Source: an uncultured Pelagibacteraceae bacterium
Lineage (GTDB): Bacteria > Pseudomonadota > Alphaproteobacteria > Pelagibacterales > Pelagibacteraceae
DNA: 64,000 nucleotides
Assembly: GCA_902540275.1 (NCBI GenBank)
Contig: CACBMB010000004.1
Span: 60,677 to 124,676 of the forward strand
Reading direction: 5' to 3'
Numbering within the stretch: the stretch's first letter is position 1; the number at the start of each line of letters is the position of its first letter. The position numbers and the translations under genes were made by a program. Positions 11,350-21,727 of this stretch are shown here, one piece after another. The notes under the pieces are model-generated. The model had not been told where the DNA came from and ran no database searches. It was given only the letters and a program-made list of their open reading frames with translations.

Positions 11350-12359
11350 CGATTATTTTTTAAACTCCATTCAACTACTTCTTCAATTCTTTTACTTAGT
11401 TTTATTTTTGGTTCCCAGCCTAAAGATTTCAATAATTTTGGACTAAGTGAATATCTTAGATCATGTCCTGGCCTTGAAGAATGATTATCAATTAATTCGT
11501 AAACTAAATCTTTTTTTTGTACTTTTGCAATAGTTTGAGCCAATGTTAAATTATCAATTTCTTCAGGACCAACTAAATTAAATTTAGGGCATTTAGCATT
11601 TCCAAAATCTCCTTTATGACTATAATTTTTAAGTTTGAGTATAAACATCAAACCATCAGCTACATCTTGAGCATGAATATAATGTCTACTGCCTGCTTTA
11701 GTTTTTTCTTTGTTAGCATGAATTAAAACTTTTTGTTGATCTCTTACTCTTTGAATCGTCATAGGTATAAATTTTTCAGGATGCTGTCTTTCTCCAAAAA
11801 CATTCATAGTATGAGTAATATTAATTGGCAATTTATAAGTATTTTCATACGCAACACAGAATTCTTCTGCAGAAGCTTTACTTGCGCTATATGGATTAGT
11901 AGAGTTATATCTGTCATACTCGCTATAAGAAACGCCTTCTGGAGCATTTCCAAATATTTCGTCGGTAGAAAAATATACAAACTTTTCAAGTTTTGGTAGT
12001 CTTCTAGCAAAATCCAATAAATTAACTGTGCCTACTACATTATCTTGGACAAACTCCATTGGAAATGTAATCGATCTATCTACGTGACTAGCTGCTGCCA
12101 AGTGAAGTATTATATCTGGCTTACCGATTGCTGATTCTATCTGAGAATTAATCTCTGCTTTCAAGTCATGGAAAACAATTTTTAATCTTTTTTTATCCTC
12201 AATTGAAAACTGTTCTAAAATTTCGTTAAGCCTATTCAGATTGCCTGAAATATCTAATCTATCAATTGTTACAATTTTCCAGTCTGTGTTTTTAATTATA
12301 TATGCAATAATATGATGAGCTATAAAACCCGCACCACCAGTAATTAATACTTTTTTCAT
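11337..12359 (-). CDS. NAD-dependent nucleotide-sugar 4,6-dehydratase/epimerase
   Basis: A 340-residue short-chain dehydrogenase of the extended type, closest in look to dTDP-glucose 4,6-dehydratase. It has an NAD-binding GGAGFIAHH at residues 8-16, ASHVDRSI, the STDEIFG stretch with the dehydratase-type D-E pair, and the catalytic YSASK. The product would be a 4-keto-6-deoxy sugar nucleotide for surface glycan. RmlB usually reads ADSHVDRS where this one reads AASHVDRS, so I do not commit to rmlB. The other rml genes are not in the window. It is followed, with overlap, by the C-methyltransferase-like gene. Confidence 0.8.
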   Translation of the reverse strand: MKKVLITGGAGFIAHHIIAYIIKNTDWKIVTIDRLDISGNLNRLNEILEQFSIEDKKRLKIVFHDLKAEINSQIESAIGKPDIILHLAAASHVDRSITFPMEFVQDNVVGTVNLLDFARRLPKLEKFVYFSTDEIFGNAPEGVSYSEYDRYNSTNPYSASKASAEEFCVAYENTYKLPINITHTMNVFGERQHPEKFIPMTIQRVRDQQKVLIHANKEKTKAGSRHYIHAQDVADGLMFILKLKNYSHKGDFGNAKCPKFNLVGPEEIDNLTLAQTIAKVQKKDLVYELIDNHSSRPGHDLRYSLSPKLLKSLGWEPKIKLSKRIEEVVEWSLKNNRWLS

Positions 12360-12435
12360 TTAAATTGATTTTTAAGTTTATTTTGGTCTTTTTATGGTTA
12401 TTTTAAACTAAAGTCAAAAATAACATCAATTTTAT

Positions 12436-13314
12436 ATGAAAATAGTTTTAGTAGTTCCTTATAGAGGCATAGGTGATTTAATTTTTCATATACCGTTAAT
12501 AAGAGGATTATCAAAAAAATATAATTCTAAAATTACTCTAATCACTAACAAAGTTAGTAAAGCTAAAAATTTACTTAAAAATGAAAAATCAATACAAGAA
12601 ATTGAATACATAAGTTTTCAAAGAGAAAATCAGATAAAAAATTCTTTTTTATTTTATAAAAAAATAAATTCCTTTAAATCTGACATATGCATCCTTACCG
12701 CGCCTACTAGAAGATTGATAATTCCTTTAATTTTCTCAAACTCTAAAAAAAAAATTTATTTTAAAAAAGATAATACGAGAGATTTATCTAAATATATAAT
12801 TAAACAATCAAAAATTGAATTACCAAATATACAATTCCATAAAAACTATTTTCTTAAATTAAAGAAAAATAAAATATCAAAAAAAAATATATTTATAAGC
12901 ATTGACTCAAGACATGATTCTAATAATTGGAGCCTGATTTATTATATTGAATTGATTAAACAAATTTTAAAAAAAAAATCTACTAATAAAATTTTTATCA
13001 ATTTTGATCCCTCAAAAGTTAAAGCTTTTAAAAAAATATTAGATTTATTTAAAAATGAAAAAAAAATATTTTTTACGTACAAATCAAACTTTAATAAATT
13101 AATTTCAATAATGAATAATTGCTCATTAGTTATTGGAAATGAGTCAGGTCCAATTTGTATAGGTGCTGCATTAAAAAAGAAAGTGTTTAGTATTTATTAT
13201 CCAAAACACACAAATAAATCTAGTAAAACTATTTACAATAAAGTTAAATTTTTTAATTCAGATAAAATTTCTTCTCAAAAAATTATATCTAGTATTTTAA
13301 AAAATATAAGATAA
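12436..13314 (+). CDS. glycosyltransferase family 9 (heptosyltransferase-like)
   Basis: A 292-residue GT-B protein. It begins KIVLVVPYRGIGDLIFHIP, the family-9 opening with GDLI, and has a C-terminal donor-site segment VIGNESGPICIGAAL. Family 9 members transfer heptose, or similar sugars, to lipopolysaccharide core in Gram-negatives. Typical WaaC/WaaF are longer (about 320-350 residues), so this is a small member. The stop codon abuts that of lepA on the other strand with no gap. The acceptor and donor are not predictable. Confidence 0.8.
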   Translation: MKIVLVVPYRGIGDLIFHIPLIRGLSKKYNSKITLITNKVSKAKNLLKNEKSIQEIEYISFQRENQIKNSFLFYKKINSFKSDICILTAPTRRLIIPLIFSNSKKKIYFKKDNTRDLSKYIIKQSKIELPNIQFHKNYFLKLKKNKISKKNIFISIDSRHDSNNWSLIYYIELIKQILKKKSTNKIFINFDPSKVKAFKKILDLFKNEKKIFFTYKSNFNKLISIMNNCSLVIGNESGPICIGAALKKKVFSIYYPKHTNKSSKTIYNKVKFFNSDKISSQKIISSILKNIR

Positions 13315-15123
13315 TTATTTTTCCTTGTTAATTTTTAATACGCCTATAAATGCCTCCTGAGGTATTTCAACTCTACCAAATTGTTTGGATCTTGCTTTTC
13401 CTTTTTTTTGTTTTTCAAGTAATTTTCTTTTTCTATCTGTAGCACCACCACCATGAATTTTGGTCAAAACATCTTTTTTAAAACCTTTAATTGTCTCTCT
13501 TGCAATTATTTTACCTCCAATAGCAGCTTGCACCGGTATCATAAAATTATGTCTTGGAATTAAATCTTTAAGTTTTTCACAAACTTCTCTGCCAGTTTTT
13601 TGAGCAAAATCTTTATGTATCATCATTGCGAGAGCGTCGACTGGTTCACTATTTACTAATATTCCAAGTTTGACAAGTTCACCTTCTCTATAACCAATTA
13701 TTTCGTAATCAAAACTAGCATACCCACTGGTCATTGACTTAATACGATCATTGAAATCGAATACCACTTCATTTAAAGGCAGTTCATAAACCAGGACTGC
13801 TCTATTCCCAGAATAGCCTAAATTATTTTGAATACCTCTTTTGTCCTGACACAATTTAATAATTGATCCTAAATATTCGTCAGGTGTAATAATTGTAGCT
13901 TTAATCCATGGCTCCTCAATTGATTTAATTAATGTTGGATCTGGAAGACTTGAAGGATTTTGTAAATCAATAGTATCTCCTTTATTTAAATTTATTTTAT
14001 AGACAACACCTGGAGTTGTTGTAAGTAAATTAACATCAAACTCTCTTTCTAATCTTTCAGTTATTATTTCAAGATGGAGTAATCCTAAAAATCCACATCT
14101 AAAACCCAAACCTAGAGCTGATGAAGATTCAGGTTCAAATGAAAAACTTGCATCATTTAATTGTAATTTAGCCAAACCATCCTTTAATTTTTGATATTCA
14201 GAACTGTCTACAGGAAATAATCCACAAAAAACTACAGGCTTACTTGGTTTAAAACCTGGCAAAGGATCAGCTAAAACTTTAGTAGCATCACAGATTGTAT
14301 CTCCTACTTTTGTTTCAGATAAAACTTTTATTCCTGTTGTAATAAAACCGATCTCACCAGAATTAAGTTCGATAATATCTTTAGGTTTAGGGGTAAAAAC
14401 TCCAACTTTTTCAACTATATAATCTTGATTAGTCGAAAGCATTTTAATTTTCATATTTTTCTTTATTTTTCCATTTATTACTCTTACCAATATTACAACA
14501 CCAAGATAGGTATCGTACCAACTATCGACTAACAAGCATTTAAGGTCTTCGTTAGCATTTCCTATTGGTCCAGGCAATTTATCGATTATTTGCTCTAAGA
14601 TATTATCAATTCCTTCTCCAGTTTTTCCTGAACAGGGAACAGCATTTTCTGTATCAATACCTATAACATCCTCTATTTGTTTTTTTGTTTTTGTAATATC
14701 GGATGCAGGTAAATCAATTTTATTTAATACTGGTATTATTTCATGATTAGTATCTAGTGCTTGATAAACATTTGCTAAAGTTTGTGCCTCAACTCCTTGA
14801 GTACTATCAACAATTAATATTGATCCTTCACATGCATAAAGCGATCTGCTTACTTCATAACTAAAATCAACATGACCGGGAGTATCAATTATATTCAATA
14901 TATAATCTTTTCCATTTTTAGCTCTATAATTTAATTTGACTGTTTGTGCTTTTATAGTTATTCCCCTTTCCCTCTCTATATCCATTGAGTCTAAAACTTG
15001 AGCTTTCATCTCTCTTTCTGTTAACCCACCACAGTGATGGATTATTCTGTCCGCAATTGTTGATTTCCCATGATCAATATGAGCTATAATTGCAAAATTT
15101 CTTATATTATCAATAGTTGTCAT
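13315..15123 (-). CDS. lepA: elongation factor 4 (back-translocating GTPase LepA)
   Basis: A 602-residue ribosomal GTPase, full length for the family. The G domain has AHIDHGKST (G1), DTPGHVDF (G3) and NKIDLP (G4), followed by EF-G-like domains and the LepA-specific C-terminal domain with [21 protein letters not shown]4 binds the ribosome and remodels stalled or mistranslocated complexes; it can associate with membrane. It lies 6 nt downstream of pheT and probably shares its transcript, at the end of the minus-strand translation block. Confidence 0.97.
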   Translation of the reverse strand: MTTIDNIRNFAIIAHIDHGKSTIADRIIHHCGGLTEREMKAQVLDSMDIERERGITIKAQTVKLNYRAKNGKDYILNIIDTPGHVDFSYEVSRSLYACEGSILIVDSTQGVEAQTLANVYQALDTNHEIIPVLNKIDLPASDITKTKKQIEDVIGIDTENAVPCSGKTGEGIDNILEQIIDKLPGPIGNANEDLKCLLVDSWYDTYLGVVILVRVINGKIKKNMKIKMLSTNQDYIVEKVGVFTPKPKDIIELNSGEIGFITTGIKVLSETKVGDTICDATKVLADPLPGFKPSKPVVFCGLFPVDSSEYQKLKDGLAKLQLNDASFSFEPESSSALGLGFRCGFLGLLHLEIITERLEREFDVNLLTTTPGVVYKINLNKGDTIDLQNPSSLPDPTLIKSIEEPWIKATIITPDEYLGSIIKLCQDKRGIQNNLGYSGNRAVLVYELPLNEVVFDFNDRIKSMTSGYASFDYEIIGYREGELVKLGILVNSEPVDALAMMIHKDFAQKTGREVCEKLKDLIPRHNFMIPVQAAIGGKIIARETIKGFKKDVLTKIHGGGATDRKRKLLEKQKKGKARSKQFGRVEIPQEAFIGVLKINKEK

Positions 15124-15129
15124 TAAACT

Positions 15130-17538
15130 TTAAGATCTTATTTTTGCACCAGTTTCTTTTTCAACGGTATCAATTATCAGTTTATTCACTTTCTCTAAAT
15201 CCTCATCATTGAGAGGCTTATCTAACGATTGGATGCCTACATTTATTGCAATTGATTTTTTATCAACGGGAATATTTTCGCCCTCATAAACGTCAAATAT
15301 ATCTACATTTCTTATAAGGTTCGGATTAACACTTGAAATAATTTCTATTAATTTTTGTGATTTAAAGTTTCTATCAATTATAAAAGCAAAATCTCTTTCT
15401 GACTTTTGAAAATCTGACACTCGATAAACCTTTTTTTGATCTCTTAATAATTTTTTAGGTCTTTTTAGATTATCGACAAAAATCTCAAATCCTACAAGTG
15501 ACTCCGTTTTAATTTCAATTTTCTTGATTATATTTGGATGGATTTCTCCAAAATAACCAACGATTTTATCTTTTTCTTTATTTATAAAAATTCTTCCCGA
15601 TTTTCCAGGATGATAATAATTGGGAGTTGTGTCATCTATATAAATTTTAGATCTATCATATCCAGCCTCGATTAGTGTTTGAATAATATCTTTTTTAACG
15701 TCAAATATATCTACAATTCTATCATCTTCTATCCATGATAATCTTGACATTTTTCCAGATCTCAGTCCACCAATAACAGTTTCTTGTTCACCTGGATTTG
15801 AACCACTGAATATTGGTCCAATTTCAAATAAAGATAAATCTTTAATATCTCTATTTAAATTCTTTCGCATGTAAAAAATTAAATTTGAAAAAATTGAATT
15901 TCTTAAAACACCAATTTCTGAACTTAATGGATTGATAATTTTAATTTCTTTTTTGTTTTCTTTGAATAAATTGTTATATTTTGAATCTGTAAATGACCAT
16001 GTGATTGCTTCAACATAACCTTTTGAGGCAATTGCTCGTTGTAAATAATGAAATAATTTTTGTGATTTGTTTAAAGTAGGTTTATGCCTTTCCTTTGTTG
16101 GTTCAATAGTTTTTATTTGATCATATCCATGTATTCTTGCCAATTCTTCTATTATATCAATAGGTTGGGAAATATCTGGTCTCCATGATGGAATTGTTAA
16201 TTTTAGATATTTTTTTTCTTTTTTATGTTTAAAACCAAGATCTTCTAAAATCTTTAAAATTTTCTTCCTAGAAATTACAAGACCTGTTACTTTTTCGAAT
16301 AAGTTTGGATCAAATTTAACTGTCTTAGCTTTAAATTTTTCAATTCTCTGAACATCTATCTTGCTAATTACACCACCACACACCTCTTTAATCAATAATG
16401 CTGCTTTATTTAAACCATCTTCAATAGATAATGGATCTATTCCTCTTTCAAATCTAAATTTCGCATCTGTATCAAGATTTAATTTTTTTGCAGTTTTTCT
16501 TATTGATTTTGGTTCAAAATAGGCTGATTCTAATAATATATTTCTAGTATCAAGTTCTGTACTCGATCTTGTTCCACCAATTATTCCTCCTAAACCTAAA
16601 ACACCTTTGCTGTCACTTATAACACACATGTCATTTTCAAGTTTGTAATTTTTGTTATCTAAAGCTGTAAATTGCTCTCCAGATTTAGAATTTCTTACAA
16701 TTATACCTTTTTCAATTTTATCGGCATCATATGCATGAAGTGGTCGATTAATATCAAGCATTACATAGTTGGTTATATCAACTATTGCTGAAATTGGTTT
16801 TTGACCAATTGAAATAAGTTTATCTTTAAGCCACTTAGGACTTTCCGTATTTTTAACATTGGTAATTAAACAACTGCCGAAAACATTACAACCTTGACCT
16901 TTTTCTTTTGTAATTTTTACACTCAATGTTTGTTTTAATTTAGATTGGATTTTTTTTTCTTTAAAATTTTTTAATTTTCCAAAACCAGAAGCAGCAAGAT
17001 CTCTAGCTATCCCTCTAATACCTAAACAATCTGGTCTGTTAGGGGTAACAGATAAGTCAATAGAATTTGAATTATTATTTTGAAAATAATTTTTACCAAC
17101 AATTTTCTGATATTTAGATTTTGATAATTCTACGATTCCTTCACTTTCATCCGACAAATTTAATTCAGATTCAGAACATAACATTCCATAAGACGTTATG
17201 CCTCGAATTTTAGCTACTACTAATTTAGTTTTAGTTTTAGGAATAGTTGCACCAGGAGGAGCATAAATTGTGATTAATCCTGCTCTAGCATTTTTTGCAC
17301 CACAAACAACTTTTCTTATATTTTTTTCTCCTATATCAACATCACAAACTTTAAGCCTATCTGCATTGGGATGTTTTTCTGTTTTAGTAATTTTTGCTAC
17401 TTTAAATAATTTATTATCAGCAGATAAGTTTTCTACACTTTCTACTTCTAATCCAATATTAGTAAGTTGATCTACAAGATATTTCTCTTCTAAGCTTGTA
17501 TTTAAATAGTCTTTTAGCCAATCTAATGTGATCTTCAT
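15130..17538 (-). CDS. pheT: phenylalanine-tRNA ligase beta subunit
   Basis: An 802-residue PheT, normal length. Order of domains: N-terminal tRNA-binding OB fold (about residues 40-150, including [12 protein letters not shown]), the B3/B4 editing core, the B5 domain, the catalytic-like core with RFERGIDP, and a C-terminal anticodon-binding FDX-ACB domain ([13 protein letters not shown]). With PheS it forms the alpha2-beta2 enzyme charging tRNA-Phe, and it edits Tyr-tRNA-Phe. It overlaps the end of pheS by 4 nt (ATGA-type), so translation is coupled. Confidence 0.97.
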   Translation of the reverse strand: MKITLDWLKDYLNTSLEEKYLVDQLTNIGLEVESVENLSADNKLFKVAKITKTEKHPNADRLKVCDVDIGEKNIRKVVCGAKNARAGLITIYAPPGATIPKTKTKLVVAKIRGITSYGMLCSESELNLSDESEGIVELSKSKYQKIVGKNYFQNNNSNSIDLSVTPNRPDCLGIRGIARDLAASGFGKLKNFKEKKIQSKLKQTLSVKITKEKGQGCNVFGSCLITNVKNTESPKWLKDKLISIGQKPISAIVDITNYVMLDINRPLHAYDADKIEKGIIVRNSKSGEQFTALDNKNYKLENDMCVISDSKGVLGLGGIIGGTRSSTELDTRNILLESAYFEPKSIRKTAKKLNLDTDAKFRFERGIDPLSIEDGLNKAALLIKEVCGGVISKIDVQRIEKFKAKTVKFDPNLFEKVTGLVISRKKILKILEDLGFKHKKEKKYLKLTIPSWRPDISQPIDIIEELARIHGYDQIKTIEPTKERHKPTLNKSQKLFHYLQRAIASKGYVEAITWSFTDSKYNNLFKENKKEIKIINPLSSEIGVLRNSIFSNLIFYMRKNLNRDIKDLSLFEIGPIFSGSNPGEQETVIGGLRSGKMSRLSWIEDDRIVDIFDVKKDIIQTLIEAGYDRSKIYIDDTTPNYYHPGKSGRIFINKEKDKIVGYFGEIHPNIIKKIEIKTESLVGFEIFVDNLKRPKKLLRDQKKVYRVSDFQKSERDFAFIIDRNFKSQKLIEIISSVNPNLIRNVDIFDVYEGENIPVDKKSIAINVGIQSLDKPLNDEDLEKVNKLIIDTVEKETGAKIRS

Positions 17539-18602
17539 CTGCTTAAGCCTCTGTAATTTGTTGGCACATCTAAAGGATCAAATCCAAAATGGTTCAACCA
17601 TCTATAATCACAATCAAAAAAAGCTCTAAGATCATTAATTCCGTATTTGAGCATTGCCAATCTATCTATACCAATTCCAAAGGCGTAGCCTTGAAACTTA
17701 TCTGGATCAACTCTCACATTTTTTAAAACATTAGGATGAACCATTCCACATCCTAAAATTTCAAGCCATTGATCACCTTCGCCTATAACAATTCTTCCAT
17801 CTTTAATTTTGTAACCTATATCTACTTCTGCTGATGGCTCAGTAAATGGAAAATGACTCGGTCTAAATCTCATTTTAATTTTATCAACCTCAAAAAATTC
17901 TTTTATAAAATAATTAAGACATCCCTTTAAATGCCCCATATTTATTTCTTTATCAATATGTAAGCCCTCTACCTGATGGAACATTGGTGCATGAGTTTGA
18001 TCACTATCAGACCTATAAGTTCTTCCAGGAGCAATTATTTTAAATGGCGGTTTATTATTAATCATTGTTCTTATTTGAACAGGTGATGTATGTGTTCTTA
18101 ATAGATTTTGTTTTTTCTCATCTAGATAAAAGGTATCATGCATATCTCTGGCAGGATGATGATCTGGAGTGTTCAGTGCTGTAAAATTATTAAATTCATT
18201 TTCAACATCTGGACCTTCTTCAACACTAAAACCTATCTCTGAAAATATTGATGAAATTTCATCTATAGTTTGTGATACAGGATGTATCTTACCTATTGAA
18301 ATTGATCTTTCTGGTAAAGATATGTCAATTTTTTCTTTTTTTAATTTATCATTTACCTCTGAAATTTCAATTTCACTTATCTTTGAATTAATTAAATTTT
18401 GTAACTCATCTTTAATGTTATTAAGTTCTGTTGCAAATTTTTTTCTCTCAGAGTCTGAAATTGATCCAATTTTTTTAAACTGTTTTGTTATTAAACCGTT
18501 TTTACCAAATAAATCGGTTTTGAGTTGGTTAACTTGTGAAAGATCTAGTTTAGATCTTAATTTAGATAAAAATTCATCTCTTATTTTTTTTAGATCTGAC
18601 AT
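17535..18602 (-). CDS. pheS: phenylalanine-tRNA ligase alpha subunit
   Basis: The 355-residue catalytic subunit of PheRS. It has an N-terminal coiled-coil that recognises tRNA (residues 1-85), then class II synthetase motifs: [21 protein letters not shown] (motif 2 region) and GFGIDR-type motif 3 (here [12 protein letters not shown]). [10 protein letters not shown] contributes to the Phe pocket. The gene starts about 40 nt downstream of rplT in an infC-rpmI-rplT-pheS-pheT order known from many bacteria. Some relatives regulate such operons by attenuation, but I see no leader peptide here. Confidence 0.97.
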   Translation of the reverse strand: MSDLKKIRDEFLSKLRSKLDLSQVNQLKTDLFGKNGLITKQFKKIGSISDSERKKFATELNNIKDELQNLINSKISEIEISEVNDKLKKEKIDISLPERSISIGKIHPVSQTIDEISSIFSEIGFSVEEGPDVENEFNNFTALNTPDHHPARDMHDTFYLDEKKQNLLRTHTSPVQIRTMINNKPPFKIIAPGRTYRSDSDQTHAPMFHQVEGLHIDKEINMGHLKGCLNYFIKEFFEVDKIKMRFRPSHFPFTEPSAEVDIGYKIKDGRIVIGEGDQWLEILGCGMVHPNVLKNVRVDPDKFQGYAFGIGIDRLAMLKYGINDLRAFFDCDYRWLNHFGFDPLDVPTNYRGLSR

Positions 18603-18645
18603 TTTTACAGATTATTTCTTCAGAAAAATAAAACAATAGAGAAGA

Positions 18646-19002
18646 TTAATTTAATGCAGATTGAGCTTTTTGAACAATAGATTTAAAGGCTTCTGGACTA
18701 TCATAGGCTATTTCAGCAAGAATTTTTCTATCTATTTTTATACCACTTTTATTTAACCCATTAATAAATTTAGAATATGTAAGTCCTTCAGCTCTTACAC
18801 CTGCATTAATTCTTTGGATCCAAAGTGATTTGAAATCTCTTTTTTTATTTCTTCGATCTCTATAAGCATATTGCATTGCCTTTTCCATTGCTTGTTTAGC
18901 AACTCGAATTGTATTTTTTCTCCTGCCCCATTGTCCTTTTACTGCTTTTAGAACTTTTTTATGCTTTGCTTTACTAGTTACACCTCTTTTTACTCTTGCC
19001 AT
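18646..19002 (-). CDS. rplT: 50S ribosomal protein L20 (bL20)
   Basis: A 118-residue L20 beginning MARVKRGV and containing [12 protein letters not shown] and [23 protein letters not shown], all characteristic. L20 is an early assembly protein of the large subunit and, in some bacteria, a repressor of its own operon. I start it at 19002 rather than at an upstream in-frame start (19041), because the additional 13 residues are not part of L20 and would overlap rpmI. The chosen start leaves one base between the rpmI stop and this ATG. Confidence 0.97.
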   Translation of the reverse strand: MARVKRGVTSKAKHKKVLKAVKGQWGRRKNTIRVAKQAMEKAMQYAYRDRRNKKRDFKSLWIQRINAGVRAEGLTYSKFINGLNKSGIKIDRKILAEIAYDSPEAFKSIVQKAQSALN

Positions 19003-19003
19003 C

Positions 19004-19210
19004 TTAACCCCTAATACTGTAAGGCATATACGATTTAACAATTTTGCCGTCTTGTTTTGACATTGTGGTCGTGCCCCTTAATTTTCTTATTTGAGAATTT
19101 GTTCTTTTAATCATGCCATGTCTTTTTCCAGCCTGAGCCATAATTACTTTACCCCTGGCAGATATTTTAAATCTTTTTTTTGCTGAGCTTTTAGTTTTAA
19201 GTTTTGGCAT
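19004..19210 (-). CDS. rpmI: 50S ribosomal protein L35 (bL35)
   Basis: A 68-residue L35 beginning [14 protein letters not shown], with [10 protein letters not shown], the family pattern. It is a structural protein of the large ribosomal subunit. It sits in the conserved infC-rpmI-rplT order, 54 nt downstream of infC and one base upstream of rplT. Length and sequence are normal. Confidence 0.97.
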   Translation of the reverse strand: MPKLKTKSSAKKRFKISARGKVIMAQAGKRHGMIKRTNSQIRKLRGTTTMSKQDGKIVKSYMPYSIRG

Positions 19211-19264
19211 AATTGAGCGACGTTATACAAAGAAAGGTATAAATTTACAACCTATATTAAGGCC

Positions 19265-19810
19265 TTATAGAGGTTGAATTACCATTATCATTTGTTTTCC
19301 ATCAAATTTTGGATGTAATTCTACTTTTCCTATATCTTTCATATCCTCTTTAATTTTACTCATTAATTCATTTCCTAAATGGGAATGCTGAAGTTCTCTT
19401 CCTTTAAATCTTATAGTAAATTTAACCTTATCACCTTTCGCAATAAATTTTTTCGCATTTTTGACTTTAAATTCATAATCATGTGTTTCAGTTACTGGTC
19501 TCATTTTAATTTCTTTCAAGGAAATTATTTTTTGTTTTTTCTTTGCTAGATTAGCTTTTTTTTGTGCATCATATTTAAATTTACCCATATCCATTATTTT
19601 ACAAACAGGAGGATTGGCATTTGGCGCTATTTCAATTAAATCAAGGCCCTCTTTTTTTGCTTTATTTATGGCTTCATTTGTATTTAAAATACCTAAATTT
19701 TCTCCATCACTAGATATTACCTGAACTTCTGGTGACAAAATTCTATTATTAAATCTTGGTCCACGATCTTTATTTTTTTTTTGAAAATAATTTTGTTTGA
19801 AGTCCGCCAC
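19265..19810 (-). CDS. infC: translation initiation factor IF-3
   Basis: A 181-residue IF-3 that keeps the ribosomal subunits apart and proofreads the start codon and initiator tRNA. N-domain: FNNRILSPEVQVI and LDLIEIAPNANPPVCKIMD. C-domain: KEIKMRPVTETHDYEFK and FRGREL-type FKGREL. The start is GTG at 19808-19810, the codon immediately after the TAA of thrS and in the same frame, so no earlier start is possible. Many bacteria use a rare start codon for infC as part of IF-3 autoregulation; GTG is milder than AUU, but fits discrimination by IF-3. A later in-frame start cannot be excluded. Confidence 0.95.
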   Translation of the reverse strand: MADFKQNYFQKKNKDRGPRFNNRILSPEVQVISSDGENLGILNTNEAINKAKKEGLDLIEIAPNANPPVCKIMDMGKFKYDAQKKANLAKKKQKIISLKEIKMRPVTETHDYEFKVKNAKKFIAKGDKVKFTIRFKGRELQHSHLGNELMSKIKEDMKDIGKVELHPKFDGKQMIMVIQPL

Positions 19811-21727
19811 TTAATTTTGGGATACTTTGTTTAAAGCAGAGAATTTTTTTAAGAATAGATTTATTTCCATATTTTCTTGTTTATTAGAATCCAACCTTCT
19901 AATGGTTACAGAGTTGCTGTCAACTTCTTTTTTACCACAAATCAATAAAACTGGTATTTTTGCTAATGAATGTTCTCTAATTTTATAATTTAAATTATGG
20001 TTTTTTAAATCAACAATTGAGCTCATACCAGCTTCTTTAATTTTTTCTGACACATTTTTTGCATAGTCCTCAAAATCTTCTGAAATCGGTATCACAACTG
20101 TTTGTAACGGAGAAATCCAAAATGGAAATTTTCCTGCATAATTCTCTATTAATATTCCGATAAATCGCTCAAGTGAACCAAACAAAGCTCTGTGTAACAT
20201 CACTGGAACTTTCTTTGTTCCATCTTTATCAACATATGAAGCATTTAATCTTCCAGGTAAGTTTAAATCAACCTGAACTGTTCCACACTGCCAGTCTCTG
20301 CCAATTGCATCTCTTAGAACAAATTCTATTTTTGGACCGTAAAATGCACCCTCACCTTTATTTATAGAATATTCTAATTTAGTAGCTTTAACTGCATCTA
20401 ATAATGAAGACTCAGCTTTATCCCATACTTTATCATCTCCAACTCGGACGTCTGGCCTATCAGCATATTTTAGAACTACATTTTTAAAACCTAAGTCTTT
20501 ATAAATATCTAAAATTAAATTTGTAACATTTAAGCATTCACTAGTAATTTGATCCTCTGAACAAAAAATGTGAGCATCATCCTGGGTAAATGCCCTTACT
20601 CTTAGAAGTCCATGGAGTGCTCCTGAGGGTTCATAACGATGAACTTTTCCAAACTCTGTAATTCTTAATGGTAAATCTCTATAACTTTTTAAACCTTGAT
20701 TATAAACTTGAATGTGTCCTGGACAATTCATAGGCTTAATAGCAAAAACTTTTTCATCAGGAGTTTGTGATGTATACATATTTTCCCCATATTTTTCCCA
20801 ATGTCCTGATTTCTCCCATAACAATCTATCTAATACTTCTGGTGTGTTTACCTCTTGATAGCCTGCTGCATCTTGCCGTGCTCGCATGTAGTTAATCAAT
20901 TTTTGAAATAAAGCCCAACCTTTTTCATGCCAAAATACTGATCCAGGACTTTCTTCTCTAAAATGAAACAAATCCATTTCTTTTCCTAATTTTCTATGAT
21001 CTCTTTTTTCCGCTTCCTCAAGTCTTTTTAAATAAGCTTCCAAATCCTTCTGACTCGCCCAACTTGTTCCATATATTCTTTGAAGCATTTCATTTTTTGA
21101 GTCACCTCTCCAATAAGCTCCGGAAACTTTAGTTAATTTAAAAAATTTACCAATTTTACCCGTAGAGGATAAATGAGGACCTCTACAAAGATCATGCCAT
21201 TTACCATGAAAATAAATAGAAACCTCTTCTCCTTTTGGAATCCCTTCAATTAATTCAGCTTTATAAATTTCCCCCTTATTTCTGAAATGCTTAATCGCTT
21301 TATCTCTATCCCAAACTTCTCTTTTTGTTATCTCGTCCCTATCTACAATTTCTCTCATCTTTTCTTCAATTTTTTTTAAATCATCCTCTGTAAATGGTTC
21401 TTTTCTTGCAAAATCATAATAAAAACCATTTTCAATTACTGGACCAATTGTTACTTGTGTTCCAGGAAAAAGTTCTTGAACAGCCATAGCTAAAATATGA
21501 GCTGTATCATGTCTTATTGTTTCAAGACCTTCATTATTTTTGGCTGTAAAAATTTTTACAGAACAATCGCTCTCAATTAAAAAGTCCAGATCTTTTAGTT
21601 CACCATTGATAGAAATTACCATAGCTTGTTTAGCAAGTGATTTACTGATTTCTTCAGCAACTTGTAAACCTGTAACTTTTTTAGAAAATTTTAAATTTTT
21701 TCCGTCTGGTAAAGTTATTGTAGGCAT
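19811..21727 (-). CDS. thrS: threonine-tRNA ligase
   Basis: A 638-residue ThrRS of normal length. It has an N-terminal TGS domain (residues 1-60), an editing domain with HDTAHILAMAV (zinc/editing site) and SYIDxxR-like later parts, then the class II catalytic core with MNCPGHIQVY and RYEPSGALHGLLR, and a C-terminal anticodon-binding domain. It charges tRNA-Thr and edits Ser-tRNA-Thr. It directly abuts both neighbours: the GT4 stop precedes its ATG with no spacer, and its own TAA is followed at once by the infC GTG. Confidence 0.97.
   Translation of the reverse strand: MPTITLPDGKNLKFSKKVTGLQVAEEISKSLAKQAMVISINGELKDLDFLIESDCSVKIFTAKNNEGLETIRHDTAHILAMAVQELFPGTQVTIGPVIENGFYYDFARKEPFTEDDLKKIEEKMREIVDRDEITKREVWDRDKAIKHFRNKGEIYKAELIEGIPKGEEVSIYFHGKWHDLCRGPHLSSTGKIGKFFKLTKVSGAYWRGDSKNEMLQRIYGTSWASQKDLEAYLKRLEEAEKRDHRKLGKEMDLFHFREESPGSVFWHEKGWALFQKLINYMRARQDAAGYQEVNTPEVLDRLLWEKSGHWEKYGENMYTSQTPDEKVFAIKPMNCPGHIQVYNQGLKSYRDLPLRITEFGKVHRYEPSGALHGLLRVRAFTQDDAHIFCSEDQITSECLNVTNLILDIYKDLGFKNVVLKYADRPDVRVGDDKVWDKAESSLLDAVKATKLEYSINKGEGAFYGPKIEFVLRDAIGRDWQCGTVQVDLNLPGRLNASYVDKDGTKKVPVMLHRALFGSLERFIGILIENYAGKFPFWISPLQTVVIPISEDFEDYAKNVSEKIKEAGMSSIVDLKNHNLNYKIREHSLAKIPVLLICGKKEVDSNSVTIRRLDSNKQENMEINLFLKKFSALNKVSQN

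Noticed and set aside
18169..18639. 156-residue frame opposite pheS
   Set aside because: Complement of a conserved gene; Ser/Phe/Leu-rich composition as expected from the reverse strand.
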